Assembly (NCBI GenBank): GCA_020137815.1
Contig: CM035359.1
Location: 4,622,032 to 4,686,031, forward strand
DNA: 64,000 nt
Direction: 5' to 3'
Source of the DNA: Hormiphora californensis
Taxonomy: Eukaryota; Ctenophora; Tentaculata; Cydippida; Pleurobrachiidae
The position numbers and the translations under genes are program-made. Positions 55,204-64,000 of this stretch are shown here, one piece after another; position 1 is the stretch's first letter; each line of letters starts with the position of its first letter. The notes below the pieces were generated by a model. The model made no database searches. It saw only the letters and a program-made list of their open reading frames with translations, and was not told where the DNA came from.

Positions 55204-56237
55204 ATGGATCGTTACACTGATCCAAATTCTCTGGTGCATTTACTGGACAAGAAGCATTTCGTCGTGCTCTAGGTAGGACCGGTAAGAAAAAAGTAAAAGA
55301 GTTTCTACAAGGAAATGACGCATATACTTTACACAAGCCAACGAGAAAACCTCGAAGATTCAGAAGAATCTATACGTTGGGTATTAATTACCATTTTCAG
55401 GCAGATTTAGTAGACATGTCTATGTTTGCAAAAGAAAATAACGGATATAAGTGGATCTTAAATGTAATTGATACGTTCTCGAAAAAACTTTGGGCCTTTA
55501 AGATAAAGAACAAATCAGCTAAAAGTGTTTTAGATGCAATAAAACCTTTGCTTGAAAAATACAAACCGCAAAAGTTGGAAACAGATCTTGGTACAGAATT
55601 CAAAAATGAAAAATTACAAAAGTTTTTAAAAGAGCATAAAATTGATCATTATTCTGTTTCATCAGACCGGAAGTGTGCTATTGTTGAGCGCGTTAATCGA
55701 ACTTTGAAAACTCGTATGTATAGAGCATTTACTGCTCAAGGTTCTCATCGTTGGATTGATATTTTAGAAGATTTGGTAGCTGGTTACAACGATACATATC
55801 ATAGAACAATATAAATGAAACCGAATGAAGTAAACAAAAATTACGAAGAGGAAGTTCGCGAGAATCTCTTCCCCCCACTCCCAACCAGATCCCCTCCGAA
55901 GCTTAAAGAAGATGATTCCGTACGAATTACAAAAAAGAAAAACATTTTTGAAAAAGGTTATGAACGTACATGGAGCTTTGAAGTATTTTTCATTTCAAAA
56001 ATCAGAAAAACAAATCCTGTAACGTATGCTATAAAAGACTATAAAGGTGAAGAAATTGAAGGCAGTTTTTATGAATCAGAAGTTCAGAAAGTTGACAAGT
56101 CAAAGGATATATATTTAGTCGAAAAAGTTGTTAAGAAAAGGAAAGTAAAAGGTAAAGTTGAGTATTTTGTGAAGTGGAAGGGATATTCGAGTGCAGCTAA
56201 TAGTTGGATAAAGCATGAAGAACTATATGATCTATAA
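55204..56237 (+). pseudogene. Polinton integrase with C-terminal chromodomain, broken
   Basis: Retrovirus-like integrase of Polintons. The beginning (MDRYTDPNS) and the main frame are separated by a shift near 55226; TLHKPTRK leads into the catalytic core with the DDE residues in QADLVDM, ETDLGTEF and AIVERVNRTLK (second Asp to Glu about 34 residues). The core ends in a TAA at 55812-55814 where a Lys codon would be expected by one base change, and the same frame continues with MKPNEVNK. The C-terminal end is a chromodomain (VEKVVKKR, YFVKWKGYSSAANSW). The integrase inserts the element; the chromodomain probably guides it to chromatin. The stop TAA overlaps the ATPase start by one base (TAATG). 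With one shift and one nonsense codon it is probably not functional. Confidence 0.85.
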
Positions 56238-56839
56238 TGCCAATTAAATTCTTAGCTAACCATAATACAATAGTTTATGGTCAAACTGGAGCAGGGAAAA
56301 CGCAATTTATTTTGCGAGTAATTAGAGAACGTTTAATTGAACCCTTTCCAGAAAACATATTTTACATGTATTCTGTTGAACAAGACTTTATGAAAGAACA
56401 TGCTGAAATTACGTTTATCAAAGGATTGGATTTCTCACAGGTTGACACGAGTAAACCAAGTATGCTAGTTATAGATGATCTGTTGCTAAAACTCAATAAA
56501 GAAGTAGCTTCGTCATTTATTATGGGATCTCACCATCAAAAAATCAGTTTGTTTTTTATAACTCAGAACCTTTTTCCAAATTGTGAAACCTTTCGAACAA
56601 TGTCTGCAAATACTCATTACTACGTATTACTTTTTCAAAATCAACGCAATTTCCGACAAATTAATACATTAGCACGTCAGGTTTTTGTTGGTAAAGATGT
56701 AAATCGAATTCTAGAAGCCTATAAAAGAGCCTGTCAATCACCTCGTGGCTTTATTTTGCTAAGTTTTTCCCCGCTACTCCCTAACGAGCTTACTGTCACT
56801 ACAGACTACTGGCAGCCATGGTTAAGCGTGTACCTCTAA
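56237..56839 (+). CDS. genome-packaging ATPase, FtsK/HerA type
   Basis: A complete 200-residue frame. Walker A is GQTGAGKT at residues 15-22 and Walker B is MLVIDDLL at about 75-82; a downstream FFITQNLF fits the sensor strand of the FtsK/HerA superfamily. In Polintons and related viruses this protein is thought to pump DNA into the capsid. The length is usual for the family and all key residues are present. It overlaps the integrase stop by one base and the next ORF by 22 bp, as in a compact viral operon-like block. Confidence 0.9.
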   Translation: MPIKFLANHNTIVYGQTGAGKTQFILRVIRERLIEPFPENIFYMYSVEQDFMKEHAEITFIKGLDFSQVDTSKPSMLVIDDLLLKLNKEVASSFIMGSHHQKISLFFITQNLFPNCETFRTMSANTHYYVLLFQNQRNFRQINTLARQVFVGKDVNRILEAYKRACQSPRGFILLSFSPLLPNELTVTTDYWQPWLSVYL

Positions 56840-57129
56840 AACCACGGCGATCAAAGAGACTACAAAAGAAGAAGAGGAATACGAATAGTACTGGAATCCG
56901 TGCACATAGATTTATATTGAAGAAATTTGTTGATTCATCACAGTCAAAAAGAAAAGAAATTATTCGAAACGCACCAGCTGTTTTCTTTACAGTTATTCGA
57001 AAGATAAGCAAAAAGGCACCAACGAAACGTCAAAAGTTAAAGCATGCAATACTTTCAGCCAAGGCTATAAAAGACTATGTGTTGCGAAACAGTAGCAGTG
57101 TTGCCTCCCTGATTAAATCGGTGCTGTAA
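56818..57129 (+). CDS. small basic protein, possible virion core/DNA-binding
   Basis: 103 residues with a strongly basic N-terminus (KPRRSKRLQKKKR) and more Lys/Arg clusters later (SKKAPTKRQKLK). No membrane segment. It overlaps the end of the ATPase gene in another frame. Highly basic small proteins between ATPase and capsid genes are common in adeno-like elements and may condense DNA or act as nuclear-targeted core proteins; this role is inferred only from charge and place. Confidence 0.6.
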   Translation: MVKRVPLKPRRSKRLQKKKRNTNSTGIRAHRFILKKFVDSSQSKRKEIIRNAPAVFFTVIRKISKKAPTKRQKLKHAILSAKAIKDYVLRNSSSVASLIKSVL

Positions 57130-57131
57130 AG

Positions 57132-57404
57132 ATGAGTCGATTTATTCTTTTACCAATGGATGATTCTGATAATGAACGTACCATTCAACTCCCACCCAAC
57201 ATTTATAGTGCACCAAAAGGAGACAAGAACTTGATTCGTTTGTGTTCAACTGTGTTTGAGATTAAAGATGGAAAAATACATCATAATGGAATAGATCTTG
57301 AAATTCCATTCCAGCAATTTTTAGATGACACTTCGAAATGTAAATTTTTAATTAAGTATGAACCTGTATATGATATTCTTAGTTCTAATGGTTACCAATT
57401 TTAA
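57132..57404 (+). CDS. Polinton protein of unknown function (90 aa)
   Basis: An intact small frame that starts 2 bp after the preceding stop codon and ends 10 bp before the end of the convergent protease gene. Acidic, no signal or membrane segment (MSRFILLPMDDSDNERT at the N-terminus). Not recognised; the tight spacing implies it belongs to the same transcription unit as the ATPase. Confidence 0.55.
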   Translation: MSRFILLPMDDSDNERTIQLPPNIYSAPKGDKNLIRLCSTVFEIKDGKIHHNGIDLEIPFQQFLDDTSKCKFLIKYEPVYDILSSNGYQF

Positions 57405-57414
57405 AACATGTTTT

Positions 57415-57855
57415 TTATTTTGTAAAAATTAATTTGCAGATAGATACAATTTCATTTTTTTCATAATCACTTAAAAAATCATCTACGCTTAGTCCTATAG
57501 AAAATATGTAAATAAAATGCATGCAATGTAGTCCACACCACGGAGTTTCGGGATGCTGCACAGTTATTGAGACATAATTACACTTTTTGAACTGGTCCGC
57601 CAAGTCTGCAAACGAGTGGGGGAAAGAAGCATCATATGGGGAACGGCCAAAGGAATCAAAAAAGAAAATTTCATTGTTTTTTATAAACCAAACAACCCAT
57701 TGTTCACCTTGCTCATGATGATTCTCTGTGTTACTGATGAAACAGTAATTTGTTTTTCTTGAGACTGGAATTTTACAGGAAGGATATACTCCAAGAAAGT
57801 TTTTCTTGGTGTACAAGTTATCTTTTAAAATTGAGTTGAGCTTCCGAGCATTCAT
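57415..57855 (-). CDS. adenain-like cysteine protease, catalytic His replaced
   Basis: 146 residues with the fold signature of adenovirus/Polinton maturation proteases (ULP1-like, C5/C48): EQWVVWFI, FFFDSFGRSP, and VQHPETPWCGLHC with Gln and nucleophile Cys seven residues apart as in adenain. Members of the family have His in the place of Gln in GEQW; here the codon is CAA, one base from His. The catalytic acid (FFDSFG) is kept. In the virus-like cycle this enzyme trims capsid proteins. With the His gone it is probably inactive unless the base is a sequencing error. It lies at the 3' end of the minus-strand capsid block, one or a few bases from the major capsid gene. Confidence 0.85.
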   Translation of the reverse strand: MNARKLNSILKDNLYTKKNFLGVYPSCKIPVSRKTNYCFISNTENHHEQGEQWVVWFIKNNEIFFFDSFGRSPYDASFPHSFADLADQFKKCNYVSITVQHPETPWCGLHCMHFIYIFSIGLSVDDFLSDYEKNEIVSICKLIFTK

Positions 57856-59304
57856 TCGATAATTTCAACCACGCGATCACCATTTATTTTCACCAATCTA
57901 TCATACAATGCATAGATTATCAGAATGACATCCTTCTCAGGAGCAGATTCCAGTTCGATTTCCAAGTTTGTAGAACCAATTTTTTCGGGGCTTAAGTAGC
58001 CATGCTGTGTCTTTCCGATTCTGTCTGGCTTCAAACTAATTCCAACCATAAAGTTTGATTGAAAATTGTACTATTTATGAGACAAGATCCTTTTTCAGAA
58101 ATTCCAATACTGGAATAAAGCTGCTGCAAAAACCTACTTTCGTTATCATAAATTAGTTTTCCGTTGCTGGTAAAGGGTTTAGTTGTTAATGGATCAGAAA
58201 AATATGGTCTACCATCAACATGGAGCTGGAACCGTGTGAACGGGAGGAACGAAAAGGGGTTTCCCTTCAAATCACCCTGGAAATGATCTGTATACTGTAG
58301 ACAGAAAAAAGCATGATGGGGAAGCTTGTTATCAGTAAACAAATTGTTGAGTTTTATATACTGACCATTATCGCCAATTGGTTTTACTATCAACTCTGGT
58401 TTGGGATGTAAAACGATGCTGCTTCTTTCGCTAATCGTTCTTCAATCAAGCTTAAAAAAATCGGCGAAGGTTTCAAAAACGTGGTCTTCAGAAACACATC
58501 AGTTATAACAAGTGAATTACCGTTATCTGTGTTTTCCATAAGGATAAAAGAATCTTGATTCTTTGTTAGTGTAATTCGCATATTTAAATTAGAGGTAGAG
58601 CTTTATGTGAGTTTAATAGCGGACAGTGGAGCTTAGCTGTTGATGTAAATGGATTGAACAGTGCACGTCTCCTCTCGATACCAGCCTTATTTGACGCAAG
58701 TTTAAGTTTTCTCTGTGCTCTTCTTTCATCTGCTGCTATTTGTTCTGCAGATCTAGTTTCACCTCCACCTTCACCTTCTCCTCCAGTTACTTGGTCGGGT
58801 ATAACATCTTCTTCGAAATCCAGACCAGCAAGAGTTGTATCATCTGAGTCCTCTTTTGTTAAACCAGTGTCCAACACAAAGTTTTGTGTTTTTTTCAAAT
58901 AGTCTAAGCGGTTTGGATCTGTGTTAAATATTGTATTGAAGTATGTTGTGTAGGCATAACTGTTACGCATAGATTGCATAATATCAGTCCGATCGGAGAT
59001 ATTTACTTCCACCATTCCCCATATTGCATTCGCTATATTATTAATGACAGTAATTTGATTTGCTACTGACACACGCCTCTCCACTGCTGCTTTGAAGTTT
59101 AAAAGTTGTAACAACATCTATATTCGATAGCATTCCTTGTGGCTGTGGTGGAATGACAAAAGTTGTGGGACCATATTTTGAAATTGTGTCTCTTGGGTAG
59201 ATTTTCAGTTCGTAACAGTCTTCAATGGATACGTTTGAGGAAGGTTTATCCCACAGAAGCAGTTCGTTTGACAGAGCTTCGGGACTCTCTGTAAACGTCC
59301 TCAT
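57852..59304 (-). pseudogene. major capsid protein, double jelly roll, broken
   Basis: The minus-strand frames 59304-59041, 59117-58584, 58581-58390, 58393-58031 and 58049-57852 follow one another and together have the size (about 480 codons) and block order of the Polinton/adintovirus hexon-like protein. Examples are a first strand region after YPRDTISKYGPTTFVIPP, the capsid middle with YAYTTYFNTIF, VRITL-type strands with DSFILMENTD, and the end VILIIYALYDRLVKI. Each transition is a small frame break (two ORF overlaps of a few bases, one stop followed by an overlapping frame), so at least four indels are present. The gene starts with ATGA overlapping the stop of the upstream small protein and ends 4 bp into the protease start. 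The capsid cannot be made from this copy as sequenced. Confidence 0.82.
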
Positions 59305-59596
59305 AGTCTACCTTTCTTTGGAAAGGGTCGGTTTCGAGTGTTTACACGTCTCTTTCTGTTAGAATTCGCTATAGCGTTTGTGGTGTGCTCTACTGCTTTA
59401 GATGTTAGCCCTTTTATAGCCTCAGCGGCAAGGGGGGCAACTATTGGTAAAGCACCCGTAGCAATGAAGAAAAAAACGAACCTATCCCCTCACCTTCTTG
59501 GTTGTACACATAATAACCATCTCTATCTAACCCTTTACCATGTTGCATCATGATTCGGCGGTAAGAAGGTGTGTTTTTAAATGTAACAGTCTCCAT
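59301..59596 (-). pseudogene. pVI-like small virion protein, one frame break
   Basis: ATG at 59596 opens a short Gly-rich region (GKGLDRDGYYVYNQ, then GEGIGSFFSSLL). Near a T run at about 59475 the frame shifts; the second frame runs through ALPIVAPLAAEAIKGL and a basic end (NRKRRV, RPFPKKGRL) to TGA at 59301, which overlaps the capsid ATG. An amphipathic Gly/Ala-rich segment and basic tail just upstream of the major capsid gene resemble adenovirus pVI-type proteins of Polintons. The identification rests on position and composition. Confidence 0.5.
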
Positions 59597-59625
59597 AATT
59601 AATTGCTATAAGATTCATTCCCCTT

Positions 59626-60331
59626 TTATAGTTGAGCAATGTCAAGTGTAACAACAGTATCAAAGAAACTAAAAAAAGAACAAGCTCACCTTTTAAATTT
59701 CTAATTGAAACTTCAAGATAAGCGAACTGATTTACATCCAACTTTGCATACGAAGGTTTTTCCCATTCAAAATGACAATACTTATCATCATGTTTCAATG
59801 GCGCAACGGCTAGCAATCTCGATTTCATTCCATTCAGAAAATTCCATTCTACAACATTTAGGTAAATAAATCCTATCGTTATTTCTGTCTGATCAATAAC
59901 TTCTGATTTAACAAGTGTCTTGTTAAAAAAAGACAATATTCCATCTTCATCATATGTAGCATCCAGCGCCTTAGGTAGTTCAACAAGTTCAATACCTTCC
60001 CCTAATTTAATATTATATTGAGTAGTAACACCAACTCTTTCAAATATCAAAAAAACAGAATCACTCAATTTCAAGTTAAGAGCAACATTTTCAACATCTT
60101 TCATAACGACGAAAAATATCTAAACGATTTCTAATGTTTTGAGCAGCAGGAAATGTCAAGATTTGATTGTTGTGTTTCAATTTTACAACCATATTGTTTG
60201 AAGATAAGGCTCCATAGTAAATAGATTTGATTGCAACGCCTACATTTCCCCAAAGATACTGGATCAATGGATGTTTTTAGCAAAGCTGGATTACCATACT
60301 TTCCACCGACAATAACATGTTGTACAACCAT
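59626..60331 (-). pseudogene. penton-like minor capsid protein (single jelly roll), broken
   Basis: Starts with ATG at 60331 (VVQHVIVGGKYGNPALLK), shifts near 60247 into a frame with AIKSIYYGALSSNN, shifts again near 60105 into the long frame that holds the diagnostic C-terminal blocks FIYLNVVEWNFLNGMKSRLL and YLEVSIRNLKGELV, and shifts once more in a T run near 59675 before a stop at 59626. Length (about 235 codons) and block order fit the penton-base-like protein of Polintons, which forms the capsid vertices. At least three indels, one of them in a homopolymer. Its start lies 1 bp after the stop of the membrane protein gene. Confidence 0.75.
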
Positions 60332-60332
60332 A

Positions 60333-60887
60333 TTATAAAGCAGTTGTTTTGAAGGCTGACTCAGTAGGGATAGTCTCACGGTAAGTGTGTTGTTGTGTTA
60401 ATAACTTAACTGCTTTTATAGCATCTGGTAGTCTGTTACCAAACACAAAACTAATCAATACCAGAAACGAAAGACCAATTAGCGAGGAAACTACCGTTTT
60501 GTCTTCCCATCGACAGTGCACTAGTGGTTCTGTGTAATTAATAGAAAGAGGTAGCAAATTATCCATCCCTATACTTGTTATGGGACAATAAAACGTTACT
60601 CTATCTAAAGTTAATTGAACGTCTCCTCTGCTGTATGTCAGATGCATAGGATGTCCGTTGATTGATTTTGTTGTCCAATCAAATGTATTAATAGTTGTAT
60701 TTGGGAAACGATACTGCTTATAATCACCACTTTTATTCATTAGCATAAGTTCAATATATTCACCCCTTCTAAGAACCACCTGACTCCATTTACCATCACC
60801 CATACTCATAAAGTTTGTGCAATTATTATCTTCGAATACAACAACCATGCTATTAACTAGCAATTGAGAGAGAATGTATCCAAACAT
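60333..60887 (-). CDS. single-pass membrane glycoprotein of the Polinton
   Basis: An intact 184-residue frame. A hydrophobic N-terminal stretch (residues 3-18) could be a signal peptide. The middle has four N-glycosylation sites (N22, N51, N63, N117) and Cys at 23, 101 and 125; one strong membrane segment spans about 131-150 (LIGLSFLVLISFVFG), and a basic tail of about 34 residues follows. This layout (outside domain, one helix, short inside tail) is that of a type I membrane protein and could serve as a surface or attachment protein. I do not recognise the family; no fusion peptide or heptad repeats are obvious, so an envelope role is only a possibility. Confidence 0.6.
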   Translation of the reverse strand: MFGYILSQLLVNSMVVVFEDNNCTNFMSMGDGKWSQVVLRRGEYIELMLMNKSGDYKQYRFPNTTINTFDWTTKSINGHPMHLTYSRGDVQLTLDRVTFYCPITSIGMDNLLPLSINYTEPLVHCRWEDKTVVSSLIGLSFLVLISFVFGNRLPDAIKAVKLLTQQHTYRETIPTESAFKTTAL

Positions 60888-61011
60888 TTTGTTTCTTTTT
60901 TTCTGTTACTATCTCCCTTTTATATGATGACGTTGCGTTACCTAACGCGTTAGCCGATGAACATAAGTCTCACTTTTTCTCACTTCTCATTTTGCACGTT
61001 TTTGTTTCGTT
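60888..61011. promoter_or_regulatory. divergent intergenic region of the Polinton
   Basis: 124 bp between the start codons of the membrane protein (minus) and the next ORF (plus). Contains tatatgatgacg and the palindrome-like cctaacgcgttag (60939-60951), so it may hold a bidirectional promoter; there is no direct evidence. Confidence 0.35.
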
Positions 61012-61464
61012 ATGGCTGCTCAGTTTACAGACATGTGGATCAGCTCCGTTATTGGACATCTATTTGAAAAAGTTGTGGATGCAACAGTGAAGAATTGCCC
61101 GGGACATCGATTCAAGTGTGTGGTGCTTCATCGCTGTCAACAACTCTCACTCTTTGATAAACTAGTAATGCACTTTGAATCAGCAAAATCAGAAATTATT
61201 GAGGAACTCCCAAAAATATTTGAGGTGCATGCCAAACTATTTAGCTGTGACCCCAGCCAAAAATCAGGGATGATTTCTTTTGCTGTAAATTATCTACGAG
61301 TCGCAACACCCGAATCGATATATTTTGGAAAGGTATACAAAGAACAATATGAAGTCTTTATACAAGAAGAAGAGAAATCTAAGAAGAAAAAGAGAAAGAC
61401 TGTACCTGTCACAGATCCTGTTGGTCAGGCATTTAATCAAACATTTGACTCTTACATCTTTTAA
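61012..61464 (+). CDS. Polinton protein of unknown function (150 aa)
   Basis: Intact frame from ATG; mostly helical-looking N-terminal two thirds (MWISSVIGHLFEKVVDA), then a Lys-rich block KSKKKKRKTVPVTDP that looks like a nuclear localisation signal, and an aromatic end. Cys residues (CPGHRFKC, HRC) could bind metal. It converges on the DNA polymerase gene with 49 bp between their stops. No family recognised. Confidence 0.6.
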   Translation: MAAQFTDMWISSVIGHLFEKVVDATVKNCPGHRFKCVVLHRCQQLSLFDKLVMHFESAKSEIIEELPKIFEVHAKLFSCDPSQKSGMISFAVNYLRVATPESIYFGKVYKEQYEVFIQEEEKSKKKKRKTVPVTDPVGQAFNQTFDSYIF

Positions 61465-61513
61465 TTTGATTTGTACAAATTTAAAATCATTTATCTAATT
61501 TGAGAAAAAGTGT

Positions 61514-64000
61514 TTAATTATTTCTAAAATGCCCATGCGGACGAGTTGAAACTCCATCACTCAAAATAAATCGCTTGTCATCATACCTAGTGAGTCCTAC
61601 TTTACAACTGTCGACAGTAAAAATTGTATGTAAAAATGAACGAAACGAGGTTTGACGTATCATATAATCCTCCTGATCTCTCTCACCCAGTAAAACTTGA
61701 CGATACAGATCATGTGTCAGTTTTTTAGCAACATACTTTTTTACACCAGCTGCAGTGTTTTTTTGTTCGCCCTCAACTGTCAATAAACTGTACATTTTAG
61801 AACGTAAACCCACAAACTCTGATATTGGTATGCCATGGGTTTCGTCTTTAAATTTACCGACTACTGCCTTATTTTCCACTGAATGCAGTGGATGGTGTTT
61901 TTCATAATTGCTAAAATCAAAGAACCCTTTCAACTCACTCAGTTGTCCATATAAATCCTCTGTTTCAATATAGTACAAAAAGCTGTCTGTATCTGTAAAG
62001 CAAAGCACGCTCCTCGGAAATGATGGTTTAATTACGTCGTAGTGGAACCGATACATCAAAAGCTTCGAGAGCTCCAAAACTGTGAAACCAACCTAAAAAA
62101 ACTAGTTTTAGAGAAAATTTGTAGAAAATACTTGCATACTTTTTGTTAAATGCAGCACATACTTACATAAATTGGTTTGTTCAAAACAATGTTCGTTTGA
62201 GTGAGTTCAACTCCCACTAAATTTTCATCAAAGATAGAAAATCGTTTGTATGTTGGTTTTGAATGCTGCCAGTTTGCGCTTTTTGTGTTGTTCACGAGAA
62301 CAATTTTGATTCTGTTGCGGAGATTTTCCATAGTTTTACCTGAGAATAAAAGAATTTGATAAACAAAGTTAATTGTTTTCCTAAATAACTTACCAAAAAA
62401 CGCGTTATTGAGAAGTTTGTAGTAATCTTTTTCAAATGCATCCTGAGCATTCTGTCGCAATTTGGTGTTTTCAGAAATGTAAGGTTCAATCCATGCCTTT
62501 TGACGAAATGATATCGCACGATGAACTTTGGTTAGAATAACACCATTCATCAAATAAAACTGCAAGTTTCGAACATGCACCACATATTTCAGTTTTGGAA
62601 ACAAGTTTGGTGCGAGTTTTTTATTTGAAAATTTTAGTGTTGCTCCCCGTAATTCACGAATTTCCCTGAAAGGTTTTTTTTTTTTTTTTTTTTTTTGTAA
62701 GTAAATGAATTTCAGAAATATCTGTCCTTAACTTACGCTGATTTGGGTGAAATCATAGACTCCTTAATTATCAAAGGGTTGGGACAAAGTGGATAGTCAG
62801 ATGTAGAGTCATGAATGCTTTCAGGAATTTCAATATCAACTTCAAATATTAATCCTATATTTGACTCTGCGTCGAATTCCAGTATTTCTTTAGATGACCA
62901 AGAACTACAATCTTCCCATTTAAATCTGTCCATTGGAACTTTTTGAGACATTGCATATCCATAAAGGTTCTGAAACATTTTTTGGTCATAATTAGTTAGG
63001 TTTTTGAAATTTAAATACATACATTTGCATCCAAGTAAATAAGGTAGCTTTCTGGTTTCGAGGGATCAAAGGAAGTGAGTGGGTTGTTAGCGACAGCATG
63101 ACGATGTGATATTACGGATATTCCTCCCCTGATACCACTCTCAATCATTTGGAGCATATCCATATCTTTTAAAATTTGGAGTCTTGTACTGGTTAGTTTA
63201 AGACAAGCATCATATGTAAGACTAGGAAGCGAGATATAGTGGAGAGGTTCCAAACCCATTCTGTTCCAGCACATTTCTCTATATCGCTCCATAACATCAG
63301 CTAATAGCAGAACATCTGTTATTACGTACCTGTGAATAGTTTTGTCTTGGTATAGATTACACTAGTGAGCATAAAATACTTACAAGTTGTGTAGGTCTCC
63401 CAAATTTGCCAGATTAAATTCACTCCAAACAGTCTTTACGTGACAAAAATCTTTGTCGGAAAGTTCTTCATCCGTAAGATCGTTATAAAAGGCCTCTTTT
63501 GAGGGTAAGGACTCCTCAAACTTTTTCACACTGTCAATGTAACTATAAGGATACACCCCTTTTCGACTCAAAAGTTCGAGTTTGTTGTTGCATCCAGAAT
63601 AAAATTTGTCGATAAATTCCTTAAGATTTTCTAGTCTTTGAAAACCATCTTTTGTGAGGTTTGAAACCAGCTTATCGAGGGAAGCAGACAAATGTTGTGC
63701 TGAGTCAATAAACCTGGAAAAAAACTTTAAAGATGGGAAGGTAAAATTGAATTAAATACTTACCTAAATTTTCCTGATGAAACGCTAGAGTATTTTTCCA
63801 TACTATTAGGAATAATACGGATTAAACTCATGTCATCTTCATGCTTAGCCAACGCTCTTATCACCATATGAACATCATACGAACTGAAAAAAATATTCGC
63901 TTTAGTTGCTGTAGGTAAATTATCGTATATTAGTCTTACCGAAAATTATGGAACACAATAGGTAAGCGTGTATCCATCTGTCTCTCTAGGTTGCATCTGC
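61514..64000 (-). CDS. Polinton type B DNA polymerase, intron-containing, N-terminus outside window
   Basis: Exons (plus coordinates, read right to left): >64000-63940, 63883-63764, 63713-63384, 63329-63023, 62969-62737, 62665-62394, 62339-62167, 62092-61514. All seven introns start GTAAG or GTATG on the minus strand, end in AG, measure 50-74 bp, and removing them gives one open frame through the family's blocks: PIVFHNF/SYDVH (exonuclease), KGVYPYSYIDS, LLLADVMERYREMC, GIRGGIS, YLDAN/NLYGYAM (motif A), YYKLLNNAFFG/K (motif B), PIYVGFTVLELSKLL, FTDTDSFLYY (motif C, Asp-Thr-Asp at 61982-61993), GKFKDE and EFVGLRSKMYS. This protein-primed-type polymerase copies the element. No frame break or lost catalytic residue is visible. 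The introns interrupt the exonuclease motif and motifs A and B. One intron (62666-62736) carries a run of 24 T/A. Confidence 0.88.

Larger units (their letters stand above)
53285..64000. mobile_element. Polinton/Maverick (adintovirus-like) element, right end outside window
   Basis: The set and order of genes defines it: rve integrase with chromodomain, packaging ATPase, adenain-like protease, double-jelly-roll major capsid protein, small pVI-like protein, penton-like protein and type B DNA polymerase. These are the core genes of Polintons, self-synthesising transposons related to adintoviruses and adenoviruses. The left border is uncertain; I place it at the tandem repeats after the TSR gene. 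Structural and integration genes contain many single-base breaks, so this copy is probably an old, inactive insertion. Confidence 0.9.

Noticed and set aside
55021-55239. Minus-strand 72-codon frame overlapping the integrase start
   Set aside because: It is a shadow; the neighbouring frame encodes a clear C2H2 zinc finger from the ATG at 55162.
59338-59553. Plus-strand 71-codon frame with a hydrophobic start
   Set aside because: It is antisense to the pVI-like gene on the minus strand, which fits the capsid block better.

Overview
The window is metazoan nuclear DNA. Every host-type gene has spliceosomal introns with GT..AG borders, the domain types are animal (kringle, laminin G, thrombospondin-like repeats, a JIP3/4-type scaffold), and long (GA)n and (GT)n tracts and transposons fill the rest. 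The scaffold protein is quite divergent, so an early-branching or fast-evolving invertebrate is likely; I cannot name the species. Two 100-N scaffold gaps sit at 3754-3853 and 25521-25620.

Layout. 1-9450 is gene-poor: dispersed repeats, fold-back sequences, (GA/CT)n tracts, and a stretch around 8000-9440 that looks like low-quality homopolymer sequence. 9983-12882 is the 3' part of a gene coding kringle + laminin G + a hydrophobic tail that may be a GPI signal. 13-25 kb is a graveyard of fold-back and terminal-inverted-repeat elements. These include two adjacent insertions, each with its own target duplication: a 1.35 kb (CCGAA)-rich element at 18256-19601 and a 2.83 kb mosaic of GGCGCC palindromes at 19624-22455. 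A fold-back of about 1 kb lies at 23397-24406. 25.4-31 kb holds retrotransposon remnants (one LINE 3' end between two (CA)n tracts) in simple-sequence DNA. 32864-48215 is a 33-exon gene on the plus strand whose exons add up to exactly 1,500 codons including the stop. It codes an N-terminal RH1-like/coiled-coil region and a C-terminal propeller like MAPK8IP3/SPAG9. At least seven of its exon borders have been copied into minisatellites or duplications. 51315-53151 codes a secreted array of about ten thrombospondin-like repeats behind a signal peptide and an Arg tract.

From about 53.3 kb to the end lies a Polinton/Maverick (adintovirus-like) element that runs off the window. It has integrase with chromodomain, FtsK/HerA-type packaging ATPase, a basic protein, adenain-like protease, double-jelly-roll major capsid protein, a pVI-like small protein, penton-like minor capsid protein, a membrane glycoprotein, several unknown ORFs, and a protein-primed-type DNA polymerase B. 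The integrase and virion genes carry many single-base frame breaks, and the protease has Gln where the catalytic His is expected. The polymerase is open throughout the visible part but is cut by seven short (50-74 bp) introns, which split its exonuclease motif and polymerase motifs A and B.

The main unusual points are the intron-rich PolB beside broken virion genes, the GGCGCC palindrome element, the 8-bp-TSD MITE family (seven copies here), and the repeated growth of minisatellites from splice junctions of one gene.
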